Origin: Onthophagus taurus
Taxonomy: Eukaryota > Arthropoda > Insecta > Coleoptera > Scarabaeidae
NCBI RefSeq assembly: GCF_036711975.1
Contig: NC_091966.1
Span: forward strand, 40,059,501-40,123,500
Length of the DNA stretch: 64,000 bases
Reading direction: 5' to 3'
Position numbers and translations under genes: made by a program
Notes under the pieces: model-generated
Database searches by the model: none
What the model saw: only the letters and a program-made list of their open reading frames with translations
Told to the model about the DNA's origin: nothing
In this document: positions 10,810 to 21,024 of the stretch, in pieces
How positions within the stretch are numbered: the stretch's first letter is position 1
Layout of the letters: each line of letters starts with the position of its first letter

Positions 10810-11588
10810 TAATTATCTTACTTTACAACCATTTTACAACTTGAGTGAATTTGAAAGTTGATTGACATTAAGAACAAAAATACAAGTGAAGTTAGGTTCA
10901 AATTAATTTTTAAATCTATTCAATTTAAAATATTGTAAATTTCCTGGATTTACATAAAGTATACGATATTCGCGTTTAATTAGTTGTATATAAGTGTTTA
11001 AAAACACCAGGTTGCTTGTTTATTAATTTTCCTTGTGCTCAAATCTTCAATAATTTTTAGGTTAGCTACTTTTTCCAGATCATCTTCAAAGTATGTTGTG
11101 TATGAAACTAATTGGTTTATTTCGAAATCACTATCATAAGGAAATGTGTAATTATCATCGATTATAATCACCTTTTCTGTAATATTTGTTATTTTCCCTG
11201 TTTTGAAATAACAATCACCTTCTTTATTTTCAGATTTTTCTTGGGTTTCTTCCTCTTCGATTTCGTCGATATTAAAAGCGTTTCAGGCATCCTCTAATGC
11301 TTCAATATTAGATGTATTTCTAAATAAATTTAATATCCATCTCATTTTATTTATTTAAGTTTTATTTTACACACATAACCTTACTTTACAACTTGAGTAA
11401 ATTTGAAAGTTGATTGACATTAAGAACAAAAATACAAGTGAAGTTAGGTTCAAATTAATTTTCAAATCTATTTAATTTAAAATATTACAAATTTCCTGGA
11501 TTTACATAAAATATACTATATTCGGGTTTAATTAGTTGTATATAAGTGTTTAAAAACATCACGTTGCTTTAATTTTTAGGTTAGCTAG
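10810..11588 (-). pseudogene. Tandem copy 4 of the helicase 5' end plus truncated fifth unit
   Basis: Copy 4 occupies about 10936-11480, with its start codon at 11345 (MRWILNLFRNTS...) and one in-frame TGA in the acidic patch; otherwise the codons follow the gene closely. To its right, 11487-11588 is the beginning of a further unit that stops abruptly near the mariner-like element at 11617. As in the other copies, only the first ~130 codons and the promoter region are present. Confidence 0.78.
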
Positions 11589-11616
11589 TGAGTGTGTTAA
11601 GAACTTTGATTATATA

Positions 11617-12882
11617 CAGGGTGATTCATAAGTAATGGGCCAAATTGTAAATGTACGTTCAGGAGGCCAAAATAATAATATTTTCATTAACAATAATGGG
11701 TCTTAGTCTGCTCCTTACTGAGATACAGGATGTTAAAGCGAAAAAAATAAATTAGATTTTTGTTAATAGATCAGCTACTTTTCTACATAATGACTCATAG
11801 TTGACTTATAGTTTTTGTAAGGGTAAACAATATGTGTTTAACAATTATTTAAACAATGTGTGAGAGGATTTGAGTTAACTCGTAGATGTCGCCACATGCG
11901 CCATATGAATTATGAAACGTCAATGAGCTTTTACGTTTAATGAATAGTTTAAAACATTTTATTGTTAAGTAAATTGATTCATTCTTGTCCTAACATAAAT
12001 CAAAATGCCGAGACATAATCACTTTTCAAACGAAGAAATGAGAGACATGTTATGCGTTTACGCACAAGAACGTTTTTCTGGGCAAGCAGCATCCAGAAAA
12101 TATCGTGAAATGTACCCTTACAGAAGGCAGCCAAACCGGAAGATATTTCAAAATATTTATAATCGATTGGGTGAAACAGGTTCATATTAAGCTTAAATTT
12201 AATTTAACTTCGCACAACATTAACATGTAGGTTTTGATAACAGTTGTCGTAAGTGGTCTTAGTTCAAGTCTGTTCTAATGTTGTATTTCGTTTTATTAAC
12301 TGGCGTACAATAAATTGTTTTATTACGTAATTTTTTTATGGTTTCAGTTTAATATTGTTATCAATTATCAATTACGGTTAGGTAAATGTCAACATTCCAT
12401 GCCATGCTTGTGTCTTAACAGATTAATGCTACGTCGACCACCGTGAAATGTAGTGTAGTGAATTAGTAAAATTCAAATATCTCGAAAATCGTTAATATTT
12501 TCAAGATCAAAGAAGTATAGCTTTTTTCTACAGAAATGATGGGGCTATCCAAATTAAACAAGTATGTTGTAAAATAATGAGCGATAAAAAATTTGTAGCT
12601 GATTTCATCTAATTCATATGGCGCATGTGGCGACATCTACGAGTTAACTCAAATCCTCTCACACATTATTGTTTACCCTTACAAAAACTATAAGTCAACT
12701 ATGAGTCATTATGTAGAAAAGTAGCTGATCTATTAACAAAAATCTATTTTATTTTTTTCGCTTTAACATCCTGTATCTCAGTAAGGAGCAGACTAAGACC
12801 CATTATTGTTAATGAAAATATTATTATTTTGGCCTCCTGAACGTACATTTACAATTTGGCCCATTACTTATGAATCACCCTG
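11617..12882 (+). mobile_element. Non-autonomous mariner-like element with ~290-bp inverted ends
   Basis: The element begins CAGGGTGATTCATAAG and ends with the complement CTTATGAATCACCCTG, and is flanked by TA at 11615-11616 and 12883-12884, the target-site duplication of Tc1/mariner elements. The inverted repeats extend inward about 290 bp on each side (to roughly 11935 and from 12605), much longer than normal mariner ends. The unique centre holds a 61-codon HTH ORF and no DDE catalytic domain, so it depends on a transposase made elsewhere. Confidence 0.85.
12005..12190 (+). CDS. HTH-only remnant of a transposase (DUF4817-like)
   Basis: A 61-residue ORF opens MPRHNHFSNEEMRDMLCVYA and ends with RLGETGSY and a stop. 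The pattern FSNEEMxxML...AxRxYxExYPxRRxPxRKxFxxxYxRLxETG is that of the DUF4817/helix-turn-helix N-terminus of mariner-related insect transposases, which binds the element's own ends. In a full enzyme a second HTH and a DDE domain follow; here the frame closes right after the first HTH. It lies in the centre of the element at 11617-12882. A small DNA-binding protein that competes with the transposase is a possibility, but the ORF may equally be a truncated relic. Confidence 0.6.
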   Translation: MPRHNHFSNEEMRDMLCVYAQERFSGQAASRKYREMYPYRRQPNRKIFQNIYNRLGETGSY

Positions 12883-12885
12883 TAT

Positions 12886-13122
12886 AATATGGATTGAGCT
12901 AAGTGAATATATCTACTAACAAAAATGTTGCTCAAGGTGAATAGACGCAGATGGAAAGCGATAATGTGAAAGTGTAACAAAGATAGATATATTATATGTC
13001 AGTACGCTTCTATATCTATCTCACTTCTATCAGTACACCCATTATATGGCAGTACGCTTCTATGTCTATCTCGGTTCGATCACCTTGCGCAAGCTATCTC
13101 TCTCGTTGGCTCAATCCATATT
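12886..13122. mobile_element. ~237-bp MITE adjoining the mariner-like element
   Basis: Terminal inverted repeats AATATGGATTGAGC (12886-12899) and GCTCAATCCATATT (13109-13122). The interior contains a direct repeat, GTCAGTACGCTTCTAT at about 12998 and a close variant at about 13052. The left end lies only 3 bp from the end of the previous element. Confidence 0.75.
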
Positions 13123-13199
13123 ATATATAATCAATAGGTTAAGAATATAAATACTAGTGAAGTTAGTTAGAAATATATTTTTATAATTAAAACAGGAAT

Positions 13200-14567
13200 T
13201 TACTTTGTATATGTACCTACATTATTATAATGCCATTCACTTACACCTCGACATTTAACCCCATTCACCTCCCCAACAAAAAATCTTTCAATTAACTTTG
13301 CTTCGATATCATTTCCTTTATAATGAACACCATTGTAAGGTAAATAATCGATTTTGCAATCGTATTTATCATCGTTTGCATTAAAAGTAAACGCAATACT
13401 TTTAGGAGGTTCACCATCTTCGCCGTGTTGATACAATTTTAAATCAGCCCTTTGAACGGGGTGAATCTCCTTGGTTTTAGGATTGAGAACGTAACCGATT
13501 TCAAAATGAGAAATTGTGCATGGTTGGCTAATAACACCGATGCAAATTCTTACATCGTTCTCCAAATACAACATATGAAAAATGTAACGGTGTAATAAAG
13601 TCCAATCTCGCTGATGTCCTAAAAAATACACAAATTCAAATTTGATAAAAGAATAAAAATATTTTTACCAAAACTATGATCCCTAAATCCTTGTAAATTT
13701 AAAATGTGTTCTTTCTCGTTTATGATAACTTTTCCTGTAATGTTCCCCATTTGTTCATAATGAGTTTGATGCGATCTAAAAATTAGTTTAAAAAGAATTA
13801 TGTATTGAGTTATTTATTGATTTACTTTTCGAGGGTTTTAAAAAATTCTTTTGTCCAAGTTTCTCGGGCGATTGCCCTCGCTAAACATTTTTTGTCAGCA
13901 TCTGAATCGACAACAAAATGAGGCATATCCGAGGTGAATTCAGCTTTTAATTCGACATTGTACCAAGTTTTATTAGATTCAGGTCCAAGCCTATAGCATG
14001 AAATGAAGCAATAACGCTTAATTTAATAATACATTTTTTTTCTTACCACATACGACCTTTGTAATAAATATCCCATTTTTTCATTGGTACAACAGGAGTA
14101 AAACTAATTCCACCTCCAGCAAAAGAATTTTCCGTTTCATCCGCATTTAATTCGGTTTTTGGTAAACTTTCGCTTTCGAGTAATCCAAGTTCAGGTACTA
14201 ACAAGTAAACGAGTCCATTCACTTTTGAGTTGGGCCTCCTTTCAATCCCACCAGCGAAGTAATAACCACTAGAATTAACTCCTTGGTAAAAAACGGCATC
14301 AAACGCTTTTTTTTCTTGCGATAATGGTTGTAATTTTTCGATATCCTCAAGCTTCTTCGTTCCATATCCTATTCCAGCTTTTCCAGGTTTTAATTTTGAG
14401 GATAAATTTCGTAATTGGAAGAGAATTAGCATTGTTAAGTACTTGATTAGGTACCATTTTCCTGGGGAACTATACACGTTTAATATTTTTTCTTTTCCCA
14501 ACTTTCGATTTCGTAAAAAAATCGTTGTGAATATGGACACAATTATCGAAATCGCGATTATGATCAT
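13200..14567 (-). CDS. Lipocalin-like DUF7064/7065-type protein, membrane anchored
   Basis: Four exons give a complete 403-residue protein: 14567-14047, 13990-13826, 13775-13669 and 13618-13200, all with GT-AG introns and consistent phases (1212 coding bases). The N-terminus MIIIAISIIVSIFTTIFL is a signal anchor. The body has two beta-rich halves; the second contains GFRDHSFG followed across the last intron by HQRDW (about residues 257-269), the signature shared with AttH/CrtC-like lipocalin-fold proteins and the insect family annotated with DUF7064/DUF7065, sometimes found fused in proteins labelled putative phosphoenolpyruvate synthase. Biochemical role unknown; a small lipophilic ligand is plausible from the fold. 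The start is the only ATG in frame before an upstream stop and gives the membrane segment at once. The next gene is 213 bp upstream on the same strand, but each should have its own promoter. Confidence 0.72.
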
Positions 14568-14780
14568 TCTTTAAAGAGGATTATCAAAGTAATGCCCACA
14601 AAAGTATGTGCACCTGTTATGTATTTTAGTAGATTAGATAAAAACCGTTTGATTGGATACTCGTTAAAAAGTATTTTTTAATCTTTTTTATCTTTATTTC
14701 TTTACATGCAAAAATTAAATTAATTTTAACTCTAAATTATGATTTTAATAATAAATTGAAACTAAAAATGTTTTTGTTCA

Positions 14781-17700
14781 TTATTGATTCACATTAAAGC
14801 ACAATCCACAATCTAATCCGGTCTTTTCTGCATCTTCGAGAGTTTGAGGAAGATGTTGGTTTAAAGTTTCTGGTAATAATAAAGAACTGAGTCCTCCGAG
14901 TACTAACATCGTTCCCATTATTATTAAAGGTAAAGTTAACATATCGGAACCCTAAAATTTTTATTTGTAATAAAAAATAAGTCGAAATTGCCAACATTTA
15001 TACCAAATAATTAACTAAAGGGATTATAACAGGCCCAATCATTCCAATAACAGTACTAACACTAATTCCTAATCCTCTAACAACCGTTGGGTATAATTCG
15101 GATGCCATCAATGGAAGCACAACGTACGACGATGAAATTCCCATTTTACCCACACAATAAAGCCCTAAAGTTACCATGGAATCTAAAAATTAAGCATATT
15201 TAATATTAAATTTAATGAGGATGTTTAAAAATGTTTTAAAACGAGTCTAAATTCTTTTAAAATAACAAATTAAGGAATTTAATTAGTTTATATTTGGTAC
15301 TAAAATAATAAAATGTACTAACAGTTTAAAATTTGTAATAAAACACTGTTAAGTTTGAAGTTAGGTTTTATCTTTGTGCATAATCACGTGGGAAATTAAA
15401 AATCCTTTAATTTGAGTCCAAACACGACCCAATTATCTTAAAAAACACCCGAGATATCCCACATTTAATTTTGACATAACCTCAAAAAAGTGACAACCGG
15501 AAGTTGGTGGTGTTTGTTGTTTTTTGAAATAACTCGACCGAGTTTGGGCTCATTTTAAAGCGAATTTAATGTAGATTACGAATACGATGTTAGATTAATC
15601 AAATTCGATAGTAATACAAACAAAATGGAGGATGATTTAAAAAAAAATGATTCGATTTCAACGAAATTAAATTCGCCGGGTATTTTTAGATCTAAAAATA
15701 AAGAATTTTATTATTATTTAATTAAAATTATTAATCAAGATGGCGAAAAATATCAAACAATATTAATTTGACGATTACAAAGTGAGGTTAGGTTCTTTTT
15801 TTGTTCATAATCGGGTGGGGAATTAAAAATCCTTTAAATCGAGTCCAAACTCGACCCAATTATCTCAAAAAACACCCGAGATATCCAACATTTAATTTTG
15901 ACATAACCTCAAAAGAGTGACAATCGGAAGTTTGTTATCTTTTAAGATAAACCCATCGAGTTTGGGCTCGTTTTAAAGAGAATTTAATGTAGATCATGAA
16001 TACGATGTTGGATTAATCAAATTCGATAATAAAAAAACAAAATGGCGGATTATAAAGAAAAAATGATTCGATCTTAACGAAATAAGTTTTTTAGAAGTTT
16101 AATTAATTATATTTTTATTGAATTAAAACTAGAACTAGTATTATTTGGGTTTAGCCGCACGTCTCTAAAGACGGCTAAAGCCGAATGATTCTAGTTCTAG
16201 GTCTTGTGTTAGTTCTAATGATAGTGTAAAACTAGAACTAACACTAGACCTAGAACTAGAATCATTCGGCTTTAGCCGTCTTCAAAAAACATGTTAAAAA
16301 TAAAAAGAAAGTGCGGAAAAGTGACTAACACTACATTAACTTCAGTTGTAAAACTTCTATTATATGATAACTAACTTCAGGTTTATAATGTCAACCTCAA
16401 TTTTTATATAAAAAATATATATAATAATTTGTAATCTTCATTAAAAATCCTTTAAAATGAGTACAAACACGACATATTTATCTTCAATATTAATGAAGTT
16501 ATGGTCAACTTCCGGTTAAAAATGTCAACGTCAATTTTGACATATTTGTAATCGTCGTGAAAAATCCTTTAAAGTGAGTCCAAACATGATACGTTTAATT
16601 CCAATATTACTCGAGATGTAAGCAACTTCCGGTTTGAAATGTCAATGTCATTTTGACATATTCTTAATTTTTATAAAATGTAATATTTGTCACAAAAACA
16701 AAAATATAATAAACAAAAAATAAAAAATTAAGTTGGTATTAATATTTAAAAATTAAATTGCTATCTTCATTGTTGCTAACTTCGGGTTTAATGATTCTCG
16801 TATCGATGTAATGTCAAATTATATTGACATGGACAAACAGTGTATACACAGTTATACAATACACTGTATAAATAAAAACATAGAAATGTCAATTCTTCCA
16901 ATGACGTCACAGTAAAGCTTTTGCGGGGGGATACGTTCATAACAGCAGCGTTTATAAGGAGTTGGATAACCTTATATGAACGTAGCCGTTTCGGACATCT
17001 AGCGGATATTAGTGACAACCAATAATTGAGTTGACTTTGACAGTTTTGTGCTTTTTACTTAGAAGTTTAAGAAAATTTTCAGCGTTAATAAAGCTGAGGT
17101 GAGTACTTTTTTCTTATACATAATGCTAATAAATGTTAATAACATATTATTCAACTAAGTAAAGTTTGTGGATTAGTTTATTTAGGAGGTTAAAATCATC
17201 AGTTACGAAGAAACTTTTTCGTCGCTAGATGTCGCCATGAAATCAAAAGCATATTTAATTATTGTTATTATTATCATCTCCAAAGATTATATTGTTTGTT
17301 ACTTTAATTACAAGGAAGCAGCATGAGGTTTGTATTGCCTTAAAACATTTTAACCTAACATTTTTACTTTTAGACTCATTTTAAAATAACCTTGAAAAAA
17401 ATAAATTTACTATGTTGAACTAAAAACGTTGATAAACAAGCAGATCCTCCAATAACCATACTAGCACAAAGACACCATCTTCGCCCCCAATTTTCCATAG
17501 CGGGCCATAAAAATAAATAAGTTGGTAATTCAACGGCTGCTGCTAAGAAAAAATTTAAAAAAGCATCTCCACCTAACGCAGGTGCATAATAAGATAATCC
17601 CACGTAAACGCTCGTATTCGTAAACCAAATAAACGTGATTATAATCGTTTTCCATCGTAAATTTGGGGTTCGAAATAAATCGGAGATACCATAACTTTTT

Positions 17701-18870
17701 TTCGACCGCGGTTTTTTCCGTTGTTCCTCGGCGATTTTAATTTTAAGTAAATTTATGTAATTGGTCGGTAATGGTTTTCCGTTGATTTTGGCGATTTTTG
17801 ATATGACGCTGTCGGCGGCGGAAAATTTTGATTGGGCGAGTAGCCATCGGGGACTTTCAGGTAATAAACACCAAAATGAAAATAATACGAAGAAAGGCGC
17901 CGTTGTTACCAAAGCCAATAATCTCCATTCAGTTACTAACCAAACTACCAAAGCCAGTGAAACCAAGGCTAATGAGTACGATATGTTTATTAAAATTGTT
18001 ACTAAAGTGCGATATTTTGGACCAACTAATTCAATTGCTAAAAGAAATTTCGTTTAAATTATTGCTTATACAAAATTGTTATGTGCTCATTCAAAAACTC
18101 GATATAAATTGGGATTCTAAATCATACCTAATACATATGGTGTTCCTAAAATTGCTGGAACAGTTAATCCAACTCCAAAACGAAAAGTTAACCAAATCCA
18201 AAAATTTGGCGCGAACGCTGTTGCTATGCCAAATATACATTGAATAAGTAAATAACTAAAAAAAGCCGGTTTTCGGCCGAATCCGTCTTGGATGTAACCG
18301 AAAATATAATTTCCAATTAATCCCCCGATTCCGAATAACACTAAAGCAAGGGTGGGGTAAAAGTCTTTCGAACAAACTAAATTCCACTAAAAAATAAAAA
18401 AACATTTGTGGGTTTGTTTATAAAAAAAATAAAAATTACCTCCATTACAACCGTTTGTTTATATAAAGATTTATCAAAAATCCAACCGTTTTTACAATCA
18501 ATTTGTACGGTATCATTATCATAATCGAAATCTTGAATTGTTAATGATATATCCGTGTAGTTTCTATCATACATTTTACATTCGCTGTATTTTAAAACTC
18601 CATTAACTAATTCTAAAGGAACACTATAAAAAAATGCAAATAGAATTTATTTTTGAATTAGATTAATTACCTTAAATTTCGACTTTCTTCGCTTTGAATC
18701 TGCTTCAATTCGGGGACTTTACACCAATGTTCAGGTGTTGCTGCCATAAATAATTGATTGTACGCGTGAAAACCGCACGGAAAAACTCCCGGAAGTAAAA
18801 CTAACCATAATATCGACTTTTGATATCGACCGTATTCACCGATTTCTGGTAAAATATCGTCTAAATCCAT
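14781..18870 (-). CDS. Orct-like: Organic cation transporter-like MFS protein (SLC22 family)
   Basis: Six exons, 18870-18671, 18623-18440, 18386-18128, 18037-17411, 15182-15004 and 14951-14781, join in phase to 1620 bases, a 539-residue protein of normal SLC22 length. The N-terminus [18 protein letters not shown] leads into TM1, then a large extracellular loop with several Cys and N-glycosylation sites (exon 2), the MFS motif [10 protein letters not shown] after TM2, the family box PESPRWLL before the cytoplasmic loop, and [11 protein letters not shown] near TM11. Relatives move organic cations, carnitine or carcinine across the plasma membrane; the substrate cannot be read here. The 2.2-kb intron between exons 4 and 5 is packed with repeats (15390-16790). 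Twelve TM segments are expected; I did not count each one. Clade assignment within SLC22 is open. Confidence 0.88.
15390..16060. repeat. Two direct copies of a dispersed repeat in the transporter intron
   Basis: A block of roughly 250 bp (GAGTCCAAACACGACCC, then ACACCCGAGATATCC, TTTTGACATAACCTC, and a region ending AAAATGG(A/C)GGAT) occurs at about 15395-15640 and again at about 15810-16050. Its GAGTCCAAAC motif links it to the families at 16430-16700 and 39420-41290. Confidence 0.75.
16140..16281. repeat. TAGAAC foldback repeat
   Basis: A long hairpin: the arm GACGGCTAAAGCCGAATGAT followed by TCTAGTTCTAGGTC is matched by its complement ending ATCATTCGGCTTTAGCCGTC, with about 50-bp arms (16173 onward and up to 16281) around a short centre. 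Same family as 58545-59075. Confidence 0.8.
16290..16790. repeat. Dispersed GAGTCCAAAC repeat, inverted relative to 39.6-40.6 kb
   Basis: Two subunits about 116 bp apart (GAGTACAAACACGACAT near 16460 and GAGTCCAAACATGATAC near 16576) carry the boxes CAACTTCCGGTT and AATGTCAA(C/T)GTCA. The whole stretch is the reverse complement, with small differences, of about 40135-40620. Confidence 0.75.
16791..17400. other. Intron sequence, no feature recognised
   Basis: Rest of the transporter intron. A CRE-like TGACGTCA (about 16903) and a pair of related GAACGTA/TACGTTC words suggest another decayed foldback, but I cannot delimit one. No coding signal. Confidence 0.35.
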
Positions 18871-19079
18871 TCTATTTATTTGTTATTATTTTTTTGCGAC
18901 GATGTTCACTTGCGTGCGGCACTATTAACAATCTGTTGTGGCAAATAAAAAATTACGCCAACTAATTCGATTAGTTGTTCAATTAGAGTTAATTATTGTG
19001 GAAGGATTTGGAGTTTAGCGGAACGGTAATTGTGTTAATTCGTTTTGTAAATTGTTTTGAAGGATGGTTAAAAAAAAAT
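18871..19079 (-). promoter_or_regulatory. Promoter region of the SLC22-like gene
   Basis: The 200 bp upstream of the ATG hold no visible TATA box. The repeat debris starts again at about 19080, which bounds the promoter in practice. No specific binding sites could be supported. Confidence 0.3.
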
Positions 19080-19698
19080 AACTATACTTATCCCCATGTA
19101 AAGCAAAAAAAGACCCTTAATAATTATTTGTAAGTTTCATCACTTAGCTATCTTGATGCGATTCTGGCTCAATAGTTGACGAATTAGGGAGGATCTCAAG
19201 ACTTTGTCATGAAATCCGTAATTGACAATTGCGTAGGTTTTTTTGCTAAATTTTTATAGACTTTTTCATATTGATTTAAGCATTTACGAAGATCTCGCTG
19301 GAATCTGGGAGCTAGATCAACATTTGTGTCATATTGTATGAAATGGAAGCCCAATTTTCTTCCCAATTAAAGTCCTACGTTTATGATTCTTGTTGTGAAC
19401 GCAACTAGTTCAGATTGCTCTGCATCTGAATCATTGTCTTCATCATGTTTGTTTCATGATCAGCTAAATAATCTTCAAAACCTTCTTCTATGGTATGGGC
19501 CAACTCAGTAATCTGCGAAATTTATGTTCTATTGGTGATTCATTGTTTTCATTTTCAACAACACCTGGTCGTACTGCTTTTCTGTATGAAAGTCCAACAT
19601 GCTTAAAATTGTAAATTTCTTCCAAGTGTCCATCAGAGTAAGAGATTCATTATTCTCCATTTGTTCTAAGATAAACATGAAAGTTTGCTTCATGTATG
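19080..19698 (-). pseudogene. Tigger/jerky-like transposase C-terminal relic
   Basis: On the minus strand, heavily mutated codons resemble the C-terminal tail of a pogo/Tigger-type transposase. The same tail, better preserved and on the plus strand, is at 30390-30830: the pattern ESPIEH, GRKIG/GRNLG, and a run ending in LNQYE/MLKSI. It has many stops. Confidence 0.5.
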
Positions 19699-19700
19699 TA

Positions 19701-20173
19701 CAGGTGTTCAAATTTCGATGGGTTTGCAGGGTATCTCAGTTATTATGAAAGATAGAAAGTTGCGGCTTTCGCGAACTTGAGCTACATTTTAGTGAAACTT
19801 ACTTAATCCAATGGTACACGTAGAATTTTTCTAGTCATCACGGTTTTTGACTTATAAAGAGTTAAATATTTTAGAAGAAAACCGTGATGACTAGAAAAAT
19901 TCTACGTGCACCATTGGATTCCACGTGAAAAAATCTATTAGAACCCATTTTTACTTTTCTACTAAGTTTCCGGATAGCCGAGATACAGGAGGTGTCTGAA
20001 AATCGTAAATATCAAACACTCCCTGTACATCAAAAACAAAGAGGGCTATGAAAATTTGGTTTGCGCCATTGTAAGTTTCACAAAAAAGTAGCTCAGATTC
20101 GCGAAAGCTGCAACTTTATATCTTTCATAATAACTGAGATACCTTGCAAACCCATCGAAATTTGGGAACCCTG
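19701..20173. mobile_element. Mariner-type MITE with internal hairpin
   Basis: TA at 19699-19700 is followed by CAGGTGTTCAAATTTCGATG and the element ends with its near complement ...AAATTTGGGAACCCTG before TA at 20174-20175. The inverted ends extend about 90 bp (boxes GGTATCTCAGTTATTATGAA and GCGGCTTTCGCGAA). The centre contains a second perfect-looking hairpin, 19808-19917, with ~44-bp arms (CCAATGGTACACGTAGAAT...). Confidence 0.82.
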
Positions 20174-20175
20174 TA

Positions 20176-21022
20176 CAGGGTGGGCCAAATTGGACACTTT
20201 TAAAGGGAAACTCCTTTTTCTATAAGAGATAGAGGAAAAGTGATATCAGTGTATAAGGCTCGATTTTTATAAGAAACTTAATGGCGAAAACCGCATATGG
20301 ATATCTCTTACGATTTCAGAGATACAGGGTGTTTTTCAAAAAGGTGCATTTTCGAAAAGTCGTTATTAACACCCTGCTTTAGGCCGCGCTAGTGTGAGAT
20401 CTTGGATTCAGGGAGCGTAATTGATACAAAATATGAGAAATAACTTCGAACACTTGCTGTGATGTTATTTTAAAATGTTCTATGTATTCTTGATTTGAAA
20501 GTAAAAAAAAAATTAGTCATTATTCGTCATGAGGAGTAAATACTCAAGTTTATGCGTATAGGTTGAGAATCACCCTGTATGTTTCAAAGAAGACTTGAAC
20601 GAAATATCAAGTGTCATATTTTTGGAAAGGAAATTTTATGCTCTCGTCGAATTTGCAAAAATTTATAAGGTGTTCCATTTAATATGGAATTAATATATAA
20701 ATCATTTTTATGTCAATAACTGTTAAAATACTGCTTTGAGGGAAAGCTAACTTATTCCATCGAATTCTACATAAACAGTTGCTTTGGAAATGTTTTCACA
20801 AAAAAGAGGATTTATCAATAAAAAAAAGTTATGACGACTTTTCGAAAATGCACTTTTTTGAAAAACATCCTGTATCTCTGAAACCGCAAGAGATATCAAT
20901 ATGCGATTTTCTCCATTAAGTTTCTTATAAAAATCGAGCATCAGACACTGATATCATTTTTCCTCTATCTCTTATAGAAATAGGAGTTTCCCTTTAAAAA
21001 GTGCCCAATTTGGCCCACCCTG
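20176..21022. mobile_element. 847-bp mariner-type non-autonomous element
   Basis: It starts CAGGGTGGGCCAAATTGG and ends CCAATTTGGCCCACCCTG-like, with TA on each side (20174-20175, 21023-21024). The inverted ends reach about 200 bp inward and include CTATCTCTTATAG and TTCGAAAA boxes. The interior has no transposase frame. It was inserted next to the previous MITE, so that the two share one TA, and both interrupt Tigger debris. Confidence 0.82.
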
Positions 21023-21024
21023 TA

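Noticed and set aside
11112-11297. 61-codon plus-strand open frames at 9879-10064 and 11112-11297
   Set aside because: Both are antisense frames of the duplicated helicase 5' end; their similarity to each other only reflects the duplication.
17761-18247. Plus-strand open frames of 98 and 139 codons
   Set aside because: They lie exactly antisense to exons 3-4 of the SLC22-like gene, whose frame, splice sites and motifs are convincing.
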